A stretch of 64,000 nucleotides of DNA from Bedellia somnulentella (taxonomy: Eukaryota > Arthropoda > Insecta > Lepidoptera > Bedelliidae), in contig OY755177.1 of the NCBI GenBank assembly GCA_963576735.1, positions 18,290,001 through 18,354,000 on the forward strand, given 5' to 3'. Positions 55,337 to 64,000 of this stretch are shown one piece after another (positions within the stretch are counted from its first letter, which is position 1; each line of letters begins with the position of its first letter). The notes below the pieces were generated by a model that worked only from the letters and a program-made list of their open reading frames with translations, did not search any database and had not been told where the DNA came from. A program made the position numbers and the translations under genes.

Positions 55337-55676
55337 TAAGTCGTGAAAGGTGCGGTGTGAAAGGTATGATATTGTAAAAAAGTAGAAAAAGGATTGTTGG
55401 AGCACATAGGGAGGAAGGAAGGTAGTAATTTGGTGAAAGAGATTTATACAGCGAATGTGGTAGGTAATGTTAGTAGAGGACAACCATGGGCGATACATTT
55501 GAATCAAATAACGAGATTGCTCAAATAGGCGTCTGCGTATGAATAATAAAAAAGCTTGTATGAAAACATTAATGGATGTAAACGAAGCTAGAGAGGTTTG
55601 TAAGGATCGTACGAATTGGCGATCGATAGTCTCTGCCTACCCTATTGGGAACTAATGGCATTGGTATATGTATGGA
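55337..55676 (+). mobile_element. LINE-T 3' copy, decayed
   Basis: From GTGCGGTGTGAAAGG to GGTATATGTATGG. Deletions in the WFGHIERM block and in KAGVRS. Confidence 0.8.
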
Positions 55677-55802
55677 GGTATAGGTAAGGTATCACATGAG
55701 ATATTTTTGAGCAATGATTTTTAGGGGCGGAAACCAATTATGACATACACATACATTCAAACATACTGCATTCGTGTCGCAGCAGCAAGATTAAATTAAG
55801 AA

Positions 55803-55848
55803 CGTACAAATATAGTAGACATAGACTATCGATCGCCACATTGTATCA
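55803..55848 (-). repeat. LINE-T fragment
   Basis: GTAGACATAGACTATCGATC and CGCCACATTGTATC. Confidence 0.5.
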
Positions 55849-55972
55849 ATTAGGAAGTACTGCAATCGTTTCTGGTTACTAAAGTTTGAATTTTTATTCT
55901 ATTCGTACTAATTCTACAATTTACGGAACATCCATTCAAAAATCACCACTTTTTCCACCACGTTTCAATGCC

Positions 55973-56215
55973 GTGTAGTGTCGGCTTAGAATAACACTAC
56001 CCCATTTCTACCCGTGGGTGATCGTAAGAGGCGACTAAGGGTCTAGGGGTTTTTTAAGTGATTTTTGGGCGATGTGGTTCCCGTACCCGTCACCAAAATC
56101 ATTTATTATTACCATCTTTTCCCCAATCAACTTCCAAAAGTGGCTGAGGATTTTCTCATTCCAAAGCTCTGGCTACCCCGTTAAGGGATTTATAGCCGTG
56201 AATATATATATGTAT
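55973..56215 (+). mobile_element. S1, older variant with target-site duplication
   Basis: GTTTCAATGCC at 55962-55972 and 56216-56226; the GCC of the left one merges with the usual head. Tail stem CCCCGTTAAGGG. Confidence 0.9.
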
Positions 56216-56226
56216 GTTTCAATGCC

Positions 56227-56617
56227 AAACAGTGCAACCATCATGTGAATGCGCTTGTGTGTAAAATGAGTCATTCCCGCGTCATCTTAACGTCATCCCC
56301 TACCTGCCTCGGACGCCACCCCCTGTTAAACTTATTAGCTACCCCTTCTACGATTATATAAGTCTTCAGTTACAGCAATGACTATGATTCACGGATCTTA
56401 CTATAAGCTGTTTATGTGCCGCTAATGCAGTTATGTGTTCTTTGATGATAGACGATTTTTATGCAGCTATGATTTTACTTCGATATGTCTTTCCGAACTG
56501 TTTTCGAATGGATATTACTTAAATTTGTTAAAAGAAGGACCTGGAAGAAATTCACTTCATTATTTCTAATTGCTAATTGTAAAATATTTTAAAATGCATC
56601 CATGTAATCCTTAAATT
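56227..56617. other. Unique stretch, no gene
   Basis: Slightly GC-rich at 56270-56335. No feature supported. Confidence 0.35.
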
Positions 56618-57046
56618 TTTCAGTGACTTTTGGAAGTTGAGTGGAGATATCTTCGATCATGCGAAGGGAGAAATAATTGTTATAAAATGGTTGTTGTCTA
56701 CCCCACAACAACAATAACTTACATACATATACTCACGGCTATAAATCCCTAGAAGGGGTAGCCAGAGCTTCGGAATAAGAAATTCCTCAGCCACTTTTGG
56801 AAGTTGATAGGAATAGATGGTAAAATAAAGGTTGTTGGTGATGGGTCCCCAACCGCAACGCATAAAAATCCCTTAAAAAGCCCCAATCTCCTTAGTCGCC
56901 TCTTACGTACACCCACGGATAGAAATGGGGTAGTGCTATTCTAAGCCGGCACTACACAGCAAAACAATAACTTAAAAAGTCCCAATACCTTTACTTGCTC
57001 CTTACGACACCAGCGGGCAATATCTTAGTGCTATTCTGAGCCGGCA
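56618..57046 (-). repeat. Old S1 split by a younger S1
   Basis: 56618-56721 holds the ACTTTTGGAAGTTGAGTGG side; 56964-57046 the AAAAAGTCCCAATACC to CTATTCTGAGCCGGCAGC side. Confidence 0.7.
56722..56963 (-). mobile_element. S1 nested in S1
   Basis: ACAATAACTTA at 56711-56721 and 56964-56974. Full length. Confidence 0.9.
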
Positions 57047-57081
57047 GCTATTACAAATATGCTGACCTATAAATTTAAATA

Positions 57082-57327
57082 CATACATACATATACTCAC
57101 GGCTATAATTCCCTAAACGGGGTAGCCAGAGCTTTGGAATGAGAAATTCCTCAGCCACTTTTGGAAGTTGAGTGGGGAAAAGATGGTAATAATAAATGTT
57201 TTTGGTGACGGGTCTACAACCACATCGCCCAAAAATCAATTGAAAAGCCCTTTTACCCTTAGTCGCCTCTTACGATCACCCACGGGTAGAAATGGGGTAG
57301 TGTTATTCTAAGCCGACACTACACAGC
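57082..57327 (-). mobile_element. S1, older variant with target-site duplication
   Basis: ATAAATTTAAATA at 57069-57081 and 57328-57340. Full length. Confidence 0.9.
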
Positions 57328-57340
57328 ATAAATTTAAATA

Positions 57341-57624
57341 GCGACATTATCTTTATAAATTTTATAAGTAATTAATGCTTTGCTTTAATGTTTCCCTGAC
57401 AGAGTTAACAGACGCACATGTGTTTTATTTTAAATTAATGAAATATACTTTAAATACTATAAATTTTATCGATGCCATGAAAATCATATAATACAGAATT
57501 TGCATAAAATACGTCTGTGTTGATTCAACAGTTGCAGAATATTCATATACTAATTATATGAAATTTATGATTTAATGGCGTTTATGAAAATCTTATGTTA
57601 TTATTAAAGTACTATGCTTTATAA
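57341..57624. other. AT-rich spacer
   Basis: No supported feature. Confidence 0.35.
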
Positions 57625-58576
57625 TCAATACTTATAATAAATCTGTAGAGGTAAATTCTGTACATAAAATATAATTTCAACATAACTATTAGGGGTTGAA
57701 TAGTGATAGATACTGATGCCAAAAATGCAATCAGTAAAATTTTTGTCTATCTGTCTGTCTGTCTTTCCGTCTGTCTGTCTGTCGGTTTGTATGTTCCTTA
57801 TGGAAACAAAAAATACTCGACGGATTTTAACTAAACTTGGTACAATTATTCTCCATACTTCTAGGCAGGTTATAGTATACTTTTCGGCAGAGTAGTAAAG
57901 GGGAATTTTGGGAAAACGGGAGAAGTAACTCCATTTTTTAAGCTTCCGTCGCGTGTGCAGCCTTAATGGTTAAAGTTACATAGAAATCACTCGGAAATAT
58001 TCTCCATAAAATTGTCTAAAAAATATCCCACAACAGCATATGCCTATCTCTAATGGTTAACTCACAATAACACGTGTAACTCCTGATAGCTTGACAGTTC
58101 GGAGCATTCTGATGATATATGTTTACTTTCACGTTTTTTATACTCTCACTTACCCTTAATTTGAAAACGATAACATTATTACCTATTCAATCAAAAAAGA
58201 ATAATAGAAATCGGTACAGAAACACCAAAGTTATACAATGAAATAAAATAGACCAAAACCAAATCCTTACTAACTTGCATATAACATACTAGATGGCGCC
58301 AGTAGTTTCATCCTACATAGTTTCTTTTTTAGCTTATTTTAAATATTTCATAGCGTTTTACTCAACTTCAACTCTACCGACTCAAGCTGAAAATTAGCTT
58401 ATGTTCAGATATACAGAACCGTTCATAAAAGCGCTTTCAAAATCACAAAGTTACAGTATTCAAAAAATTGTAATCAAGGCAAGGCGCTAAATTTCATAAA
58501 TCTTGAGCAGTGATTGAAGAAACCTCAGATGTTTTTAAAACTACGCTACCCGTGTGGAGCTGGGCCGATCCACTAG
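57625..58576 (+). mobile_element. Non-autonomous Helitron, 952 bp
   Basis: A|TCAATACTTATAATAAATC at the start; GATCCACTAG|T at the end (CTAG 58573-58576). Opposite orientation to 39820-40778, with clear homology across the whole length, including CTGT repeats near 57750-57785. Confidence 0.8.
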
Positions 58577-58659
58577 TAACAAAATAAAATAGTTTACTTA
58601 TAGGGTTTACGGTTTCCTTGTTTTGTAAACTTTTCTCCGCTCCGCAGTATCTGAAAATA

Positions 58660-58708
58660 TTTTATTCTGAACGTACCCTTTTCGGTGTTTATAGCCGTGA
58701 GTATAAAG
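58660..58708 (+). repeat. S1 tail fragment
   Basis: GTACCCTTTTCGGTGTTTAT and GCCGTGAGTATAAAG. Confidence 0.5.
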
Positions 58709-58942
58709 TTTGTAGTAACGTATGATTTGGTCCTACTACACCAATTTTAAAATAATAAAAAAATTTAGGAATCTGAGGGGGGTCGCTGATATTTGATCAT
58801 CAGGCTGTATATTTTGGATATACCTTAAGTAATGGGATTTCAAGTATAATGATTTATGAAAAAAACAGTAGTATCATCACCATATTAGAATAACCATTAG
58901 AGGCCTAGTACGGGCGCTATTTTATCGACACGATATCAGTAA

Positions 58943-59210
58943 TTGCTGTGTAGTGCCGGCTTTGCTGTGTAGTGCCGGCTTAGAATAGCACTACCCCATT
59001 TCTTCCGGTGGGTGTACGTAAAAGGCGACTAACGGTATAGGGGTTTTAAAGGGATTTTTGGGCGATGCGGTTGGAGACCCATCACCAAGAACCTTTATTT
59101 CACTATCTTATCCCCACGTAACTTCCAAAAGTGGCTGAGGAATTTCCAATTCCTTAGCTCTGGCTACCCCTTCGAGGGATTTATAGCCGTGAGTATATGT
59201 ATGTATGTAT
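58943..59210 (+). mobile_element. S1 with doubled head
   Basis: TTGCTGTGTAGTGCCGGC occurs twice in a row at the start. GATATCAGTAA (58932-58942) and GATATCAGCAA (59211-59221) flank it. Confidence 0.9.
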
Positions 59211-59221
59211 GATATCAGCAA

Positions 59222-59904
59222 AAATGAGATGACATTATACTAAGTAAGTGCAAAAGAGATGGTTGTTTTTTACCACGCGATATCTATTTTAAAGGTTGTT
59301 CGTACTACCTATGCTGGAAACAAATTATTTCTATCACCAATTTCATAAAGTTTTTTTTAAGTTTAATTTCTGTAAATTTACCTGACTAACTTTAATGTAA
59401 TTTAACTTCTTAAACAAAGTTTGTCGGGATAAGAACGATTTTAATGATAAGTCTGTAAACATTTTATGTTTGATTTCCAGTAAATAGTTTTACCATTAAT
59501 TTCTAAAATATGTTAACTTAACTACATATTGAAGAAACCGCACATCGTATCGAATTCTATATTAGTAGAATCTAATTCCATAAATCAGTAAATTCTTGAT
59601 GCATTAATTTTACCCCAACCTACGCACCGCGCTCGACTTATTCTCGTCGCAGACAATACATGCAAATCTGAAGCAGAGGCTGAATTTACTCATGTCTAAC
59701 TAACGGTTTAATGGACATCAGTTTTAATTAACAACATGGTTGCCTCAATAAGACGAAATATCGGTGAACTTGTGAATAGAAATGCAAGATGAAAATGCTA
59801 TCTATTATCAGTTTTACGCACGGATCCAGCCCTCAAAAATGGTGGTGGGCATAGGCACTCAAAAATCTCCGGGCGATATCCTAGTAACATCATATTAGCT
59901 TTAG
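59222..59904. other. Unique stretch, nothing recognised
   Basis: No gene or repeat supported. Confidence 0.35.
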
Positions 59905-59948
59905 CCGCAATAGACGAATTGCCAGAATCGTGCAAAGTGGCGATTGAT

Positions 59949-60350
59949 AAAAATAAAAAAATAAAAATAAAAAGCGTTTATTTACGAGAAACAAGAGTTA
60001 AATAAGGTGGTAGGTTTTTTTAAATAGTTCATCTTGTTCTACCTTGCGGCGTGTAAATACTTATTACATTGGTTTAAAATTGGTTACATTTAATAAAATA
60101 GTAAAGCTTTAATTTTTGATCAAATATTACATTTTGCTAAAAAGTCTTTCACAGAGTATATACAATTGTCAATCAAATAATTAAATAATACAGATTTAAA
60201 TTTATTAAATGTCAATTTTTTCGTGTCGTCACTAATAGTATTATATAATGTAATGGACATTTCGTAACAATTTCGCTGGCAAATAGCCAGACATTTTGCA
60301 GCAGAATGCTCGTATTGCATATTGTGATTACCCCGTTGGGGTCTAATTTT
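59949..60350 (-). mobile_element. CR1/jockey-like LINE 3' end, 402 bp
   Basis: Minus strand, with an A/T-rich tail at 59949-59975. TGGCGATTGAT (59938-59948) and TGGCGGTTGAT (60351-60361) are the target duplication. Confidence 0.75.
60120..60320 (-). pseudogene. C-terminal end of a LINE polymerase protein
   Basis: Sixty-six codons: SITLYNTISDDTKKL, then FKSVLFNYLIDNCIYSVKDFL and the stop at 60120. The pattern LYN-(K/T)-(L/I)-(P/S)-D-(D/E), then a K-rich helix and YSV-(K/E)-(D/E)-FL is, by family knowledge, the usual last part of CR1/jockey-type LINE proteins in Lepidoptera. The polymerase core is missing because the copy is 5'-truncated. The clade is uncertain. Confidence 0.6.
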
Positions 60351-60395
60351 TGGCGGTTGATGTGTCTGCCTACCTCAATGAGTATAAATGGTGTG

Positions 60396-61888
60396 GTAAA
60401 ACACTATTTTTTATCTAGGACTAAGAGCTCTATCTGGGTTTTGAAGAGGTTATGTTTTTTTGGGGTTCAGTACCAAAAAAGTAAAACGGGAATCTATTCA
60501 TTGGTCTACCTGTTTATCACCACCCTGTATCTCATTAACTGTGATGGTTGGTCAGTTGAAGTTTTCACAGGAGATATCCCAACAAGCATGAAACAATGAA
60601 TATAACCTATACTGATGGAGTCTTCCGTACAATTAATTTGAATATTTGCTCGTTTTCTCCTCTGCACCTCCAAAGAAGGCCGAGGATTGATTCCGAAGCA
60701 CTAGCTGTCGGCAGCATTTATGCGAATATTAATTTTTTATTTTATTTTATTTTATCAAGCAAATTTTGATAAAGATCAGTGAACCCACTTAGGAGAAGTG
60801 ATGTCACAAGCAAAACTCAAAAGTCGGGGGTAAATTGAGCTTCACTCCAACAATACTAAGGGTCACCCCATACGACAATAACTTGAAGACAAAGGTTAAT
60901 ACCATTCTAAACCTAAACAAAGCTATAATTTATTTCCATCATGACTTCCAATCTAAACCTTCGGATCACAAACCGAATAATAAACAAGTAAATAAAGAAA
61001 GCAAACGTTATTTGTACCAGCAATAAATCTCACTTAGCACATTTACGCTAGTTCACACTCCGCGTTAATGTTTTTCATAAGTACACACTAACAGGCCCAT
61101 TATTCACTTTGTCTGTCTGTCTGTCAGTCACCGCGATCGTATCTTTCGCCATTCTTATTCGGTTCCTACAAGTGGTATCGAGTTACCATTATACTATTTC
61201 CTGTTTAGAAATCTTAACTATAGTCGTATCATTGTGGAAACCGTCCTGTCAACTAATGCATCAAACACGATAGAATCTTTACGACTAGTATATTGGAAAG
61301 GGTAAGCAGACGCTTATACATTGCTCATGGTTATATGAAAATTTATTAGTATTCGAGATACTTTTAATCGCCTCTTCAGTACCCTCTAGCAAAACTTTTT
61401 TCGCTTAACTTCTTTCAACTTTCTGATTCAAGCTTTTTAAGAATTATTTTTGTTCTTTTGCTTAATATTTCTAGTAAAAATATAATTATTTGTCACTTTC
61501 ATCCATCTGCTCCATAAGCCCAAGTTATCTTAAAAATCTTATTTCTATCTCTTTTACAATATACTTCTAGAAGTATATTATAGACATCATTCACAATCAC
61601 AAGACGTTCGCCTTTTTACTTACCTGTTTATTATATTAACCTTCTGATTGGCAAAATTGGTAGAGTATTTCAAGTTTGATTTTCAGGAATTTGATGGGTT
61701 ATACCCGATTTTTGAAAAAAATACGATAACGTTCTTTTGATGGCACGTAAAGCCGTAAGACAAGTGGACTAAAGCCAAAACAGCACAGGGAGGGAGCATA
61801 GATCCACGACCATCTGAGCCATTTCATTTCCCCTGCATTCAGTGTAAATTATCTGCCTAATGTTTCAGATAAAGTTGAACAAGTTTCA
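60396..61888. other. Unique stretch, no gene
   Basis: Contains a TTTTA microsatellite at about 60729-60755 that may be the tail of a reversed retroelement. Frames at 60306-60599 and 60835-61026 are unsupported. Confidence 0.35.
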
Positions 61889-61889
61889 T

Positions 61890-62290
61890 GCCGTGTAGTG
61901 CCGGCTAAAAATGTCACTACCCCTTTCTTTCAACAACTGTCGTAAGGGGCGACTAAGAGTATGGGGCATTTTGTTTGGGCGATGCGGTTAGACCTAATCT
62001 CCAACGATACTTTATTTCTAACATCTTTTCCCCCTAATAAATAAAGGATAAATAAAGGAATGAAAAATTACGTCACCAGCGATCGAACCCACGAACTTAG
62101 AAATATTTTCTTTCCTTTATAGGATAAATAAAGGATATTTATTAGCAGTAATCCCCACATGAGGTTTTCATGAACATAAATATTCTAATTATCTTTTCCC
62201 CCATCAATTTCCAATATGGCTGAGGAGTTTCTAGCTCTAAAGCTCTGGCTACCCCTTTTTCGGATCTATGGCCGTGAGTATATTAATATA
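61890..62290 (+). repeat. S1, older variant, split by S3
   Basis: Head GCCGTGTAGTGCCGGC at 61890 to ATCTTTTCCCCC (62034), then resumes at 62203 to GAGTATATTAATATATG. Confidence 0.8.
62035..62190 (-). mobile_element. S3-related insertion inside S1
   Basis: ATCTTTTCCCCC at 62023-62034 and 62191-62202. It holds AATAAAGGAATGAAAAATTA, a T-arm-like GCGATCGAACCCACG, and AATCCCCACATGAGGTTTTC. The tRNA-like part is largely deleted. Confidence 0.75.
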
Positions 62291-63851
62291 TGTTTCATAA
62301 ATTATCTGGCTAATATTTCAGTTAAAGTTGAACAAGTGTCAAATGAAATCCGCAGATACCTAGCACATATATGTCATATTTTTATGAATTGGCAACACCG
62401 ACAGTGTGCCGTGACCCGTCAATGGATGTCAATGTCAAGATGAGTGAAGGATTAACGCGGGATTCCAGTGTGGATGCGCGGGAGACTGACTGGTGATCAA
62501 GGCATCAAATAATGTAATGTACATTGAATAGTATAATATATAGTAATCATCATCATCAATAGTCGTTTTTCTTCAAACTTCAGAAGCGGTGATATATTCA
62601 CGTCCATTCAAGTATGTACATTGCTTTTTGTTTATTCATTTATTTTTCTTTTCCACATTGTTGTAGTGACGCCATTTAACATTTTATGATTTATAATATA
62701 GCAAATCGATGCTCGAACAAAGTATTTTAATGTTTATAGAATAGTCATTGTTTCGAAGAAACCAATATTTGAGCGTAATATTGTAAAGCTGCACGGAATG
62801 GTTCCGAAGTGCTTGGCTAGGGCACTCCCTGTTAGTTTTGGAGCAATCAGCTGTAGTAACTTTCCAGTAGTATCTCTGTAAATAGTAGACGTATGAGTGG
62901 GTTAAGCTGATCCCTAAAGTAACGATGAGTTGACTTAAGAACTTCTGTTTAAATTGTGGCGTCACTATGACAAATTAAATTATAAGTACACTACGTATTT
63001 GTTAACAACACAAATCAAATAAGTGATTAAACTTTTGTTCTTATTGGAAACAATTTCAAATTCTTTATCCACCATATTTATTTTGGTTAGATGCAATTAA
63101 TTGTGATTATAAGATTAAATGAGTATATCAGTAATATATATGAATAATACCACTTTAATTTTTACACATTTTTAGACTACCATTCAAATTTGGAATTCTT
63201 CTATTTCTTATGCATTGAATATATTAATACTTAGTGAATTATTAATCAATGTAGTAATTTATTCGCTGTAAATGTGGGTTACAAGGTGGTTACAGCATAT
63301 AAGTTATTGTTCCCTACACATTTTGTTTTTCCAAGCTTACAACATAAGTCTTTACATTTTATTAGTATAGGAATATGATTTTAAATTATAATAAAGACAA
63401 AAATAAAGAATGACTTAACTAATTACATGTCACCCTAAGTTTAAAATGTCAATCTCACAGCTAAAACCATATTCAAATAAAATATAATAAAAACAATATC
63501 CTAATAGCCATTCAAGCATTCAAGCATTTCTTTTATTTTTTTAAAATTTATTAAAACATAACAATTTTATATTTATAGAATTTGCATTATAAATTCTACA
63601 AGCCATAATAAAAATAGTTTTGCTGCTTGAGGCTAATTAATAATTATAATGAGGTACATATAGTTTGTCTTTATTGAGATTTTGCAGACATTCAGAGTGA
63701 AATCTTAGGGGAGCGCGTGTATAATTATAGATTTCTCTCTTAACTAATAAAGCAGCTTCATAAATATAGGGGAACATAATAGAAGAATTATAATATTTAA
63801 AAAAATTAATAATAATAAAAAGTGGGTGGCGAGAAACCATTTGAAAGGTAA
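62291..63851. other. Unique stretch, no gene
   Basis: A 93-codon minus-strand frame (62684-62965) starts ATG and has no recognised motif. Otherwise AT-rich. Confidence 0.35.
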
Positions 63852-64000
63852 GTTTCTCTCGCTACCTATTTATTTAATGCAATGTAGTGACTGGTACGTT
63901 TCCTTCGCTACTTATTTATTTAATATATTCTAGTGATGGGTACGTTTCCCTCGCTTCTCATTTATTTTATACAATGTAGTGACTGGTACGTTTCCTTCGC
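63852..64000 (+). repeat. Minisatellite, 46 bp unit, cut by window end
   Basis: Units start at 63852, 63898, 63944 and 63990, each with GTTTC(C/T)(T/C)TCGCT, then TGACTGGTAC or TGATGGGTAC at the end. All unit lengths are exactly 46. The array runs past the end of the window. Confidence 0.9.

Larger units (their letters stand above)
59905..60395 (+). repeat. LINE-T end split by another LINE
   Basis: GCCAGAATCGTGCAAAGTGG before and TGTCTGCCTACCTCAATGAG after the insertion at 59949-60350. Confidence 0.7.

Noticed and set aside
62684..62965. 93-codon minus-strand frame
   Set aside because: Composition is that of AT-rich non-coding DNA; no motif or neighbour supports it.
63852..64000. CRISPR array
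   Set aside because: Whole 46 bp units are repeated with no separate unique spacers, and the DNA is eukaryotic.

Overview
The window looks like AT-rich, gene-free DNA from an insect, most likely a moth or butterfly. The grounds are several short Helitrons of a type common in Lepidoptera (A|TC start, a hairpin, then CTAG|T), fold-back elements beginning GGGTTCCGTA, many retroposons, and an RTE/Proto2-like LINE whose reverse transcriptase and C-terminal domain resemble lepidopteran copies. The species cannot be told from sequence alone. I found no convincing host gene, rRNA or functional tRNA. All recognisable coding sequence belongs to broken transposons.

Working names used in the entries. 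LINE-T is a non-LTR retrotransposon with a (TATG)n tail. The best copy is 24553-26281; about two dozen others are 3' fragments. S1 is a roughly 250 bp SINE-like family that begins GCTGTGTAGTGTCGGCTTAG and ends in (TATG)n. There are about three dozen copies over 200 bp plus many fragments, so it is the commonest repeat here. S2 is a roughly 370-380 bp SINE with a tRNA-like head (A box TAGTCCAGTGGG, B box GAGTTCCAATCC) and a (TTATG)n tail. S3 is a shorter tRNA-headed SINE. E is a fold-back element with GGGTTCCGTAC near one end and GTACGGAACCC near the other.

The main observation is that LINE-T, S1 and S2 have unrelated bodies but share the last 50 or so bases. Each has CTCTG(C/G)C(T/A)ACCCC, a short loop, GGGA, and then (G/C)CGTGA followed by TATG-type repeats, so a small C-G stem-loop is kept. 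This fits a LINE enzyme that recognises this tail and also mobilises the two SINE families. S1 copies carry target-site duplications of about 7-15 bp, which supports copying by target-primed reverse transcription.

Layout. 1-5.1 kb: two Helitrons, LINE-T and S1 pieces, and a fold-back MITE. 5.2-13.6 kb: S1, S2 and LINE-T pieces and the first E element. 13.7-14.7 kb: an S1 inside a mariner remnant inside a Helitron. 15.4-21.8 kb: an E element and a recent tandem duplication, 3223 bp in the first copy and 2642 bp in the second. 22-26.3 kb: S1/S2 copies and the LINE-T reverse transcriptase, split by another retroelement. 26.6-37.2 kb: a dense S1/S2 field with a 42 bp-arm fold-back at 33.1 kb and a LINE-T with an inverted 5' end at 36.5 kb. 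37.3-41 kb: a third E, a piggyBac-like MITE and a 959 bp Helitron. 41-53.2 kb: nested S1, S2, S3 and LINE-T, and an odd GC-rich element with 38 bp inverted repeats at 52.8 kb. 53.5-64 kb: more S1 copies, a second Helitron of the 39.8 kb family in the opposite orientation, a CR1/jockey-like LINE 3' end, and a 46 bp minisatellite that runs off the end.

Nothing suggests that these elements act together as a gene system. The functional relation I infer is parasitic: LINE-T as the enzyme source, S1 and S2 as users of it.
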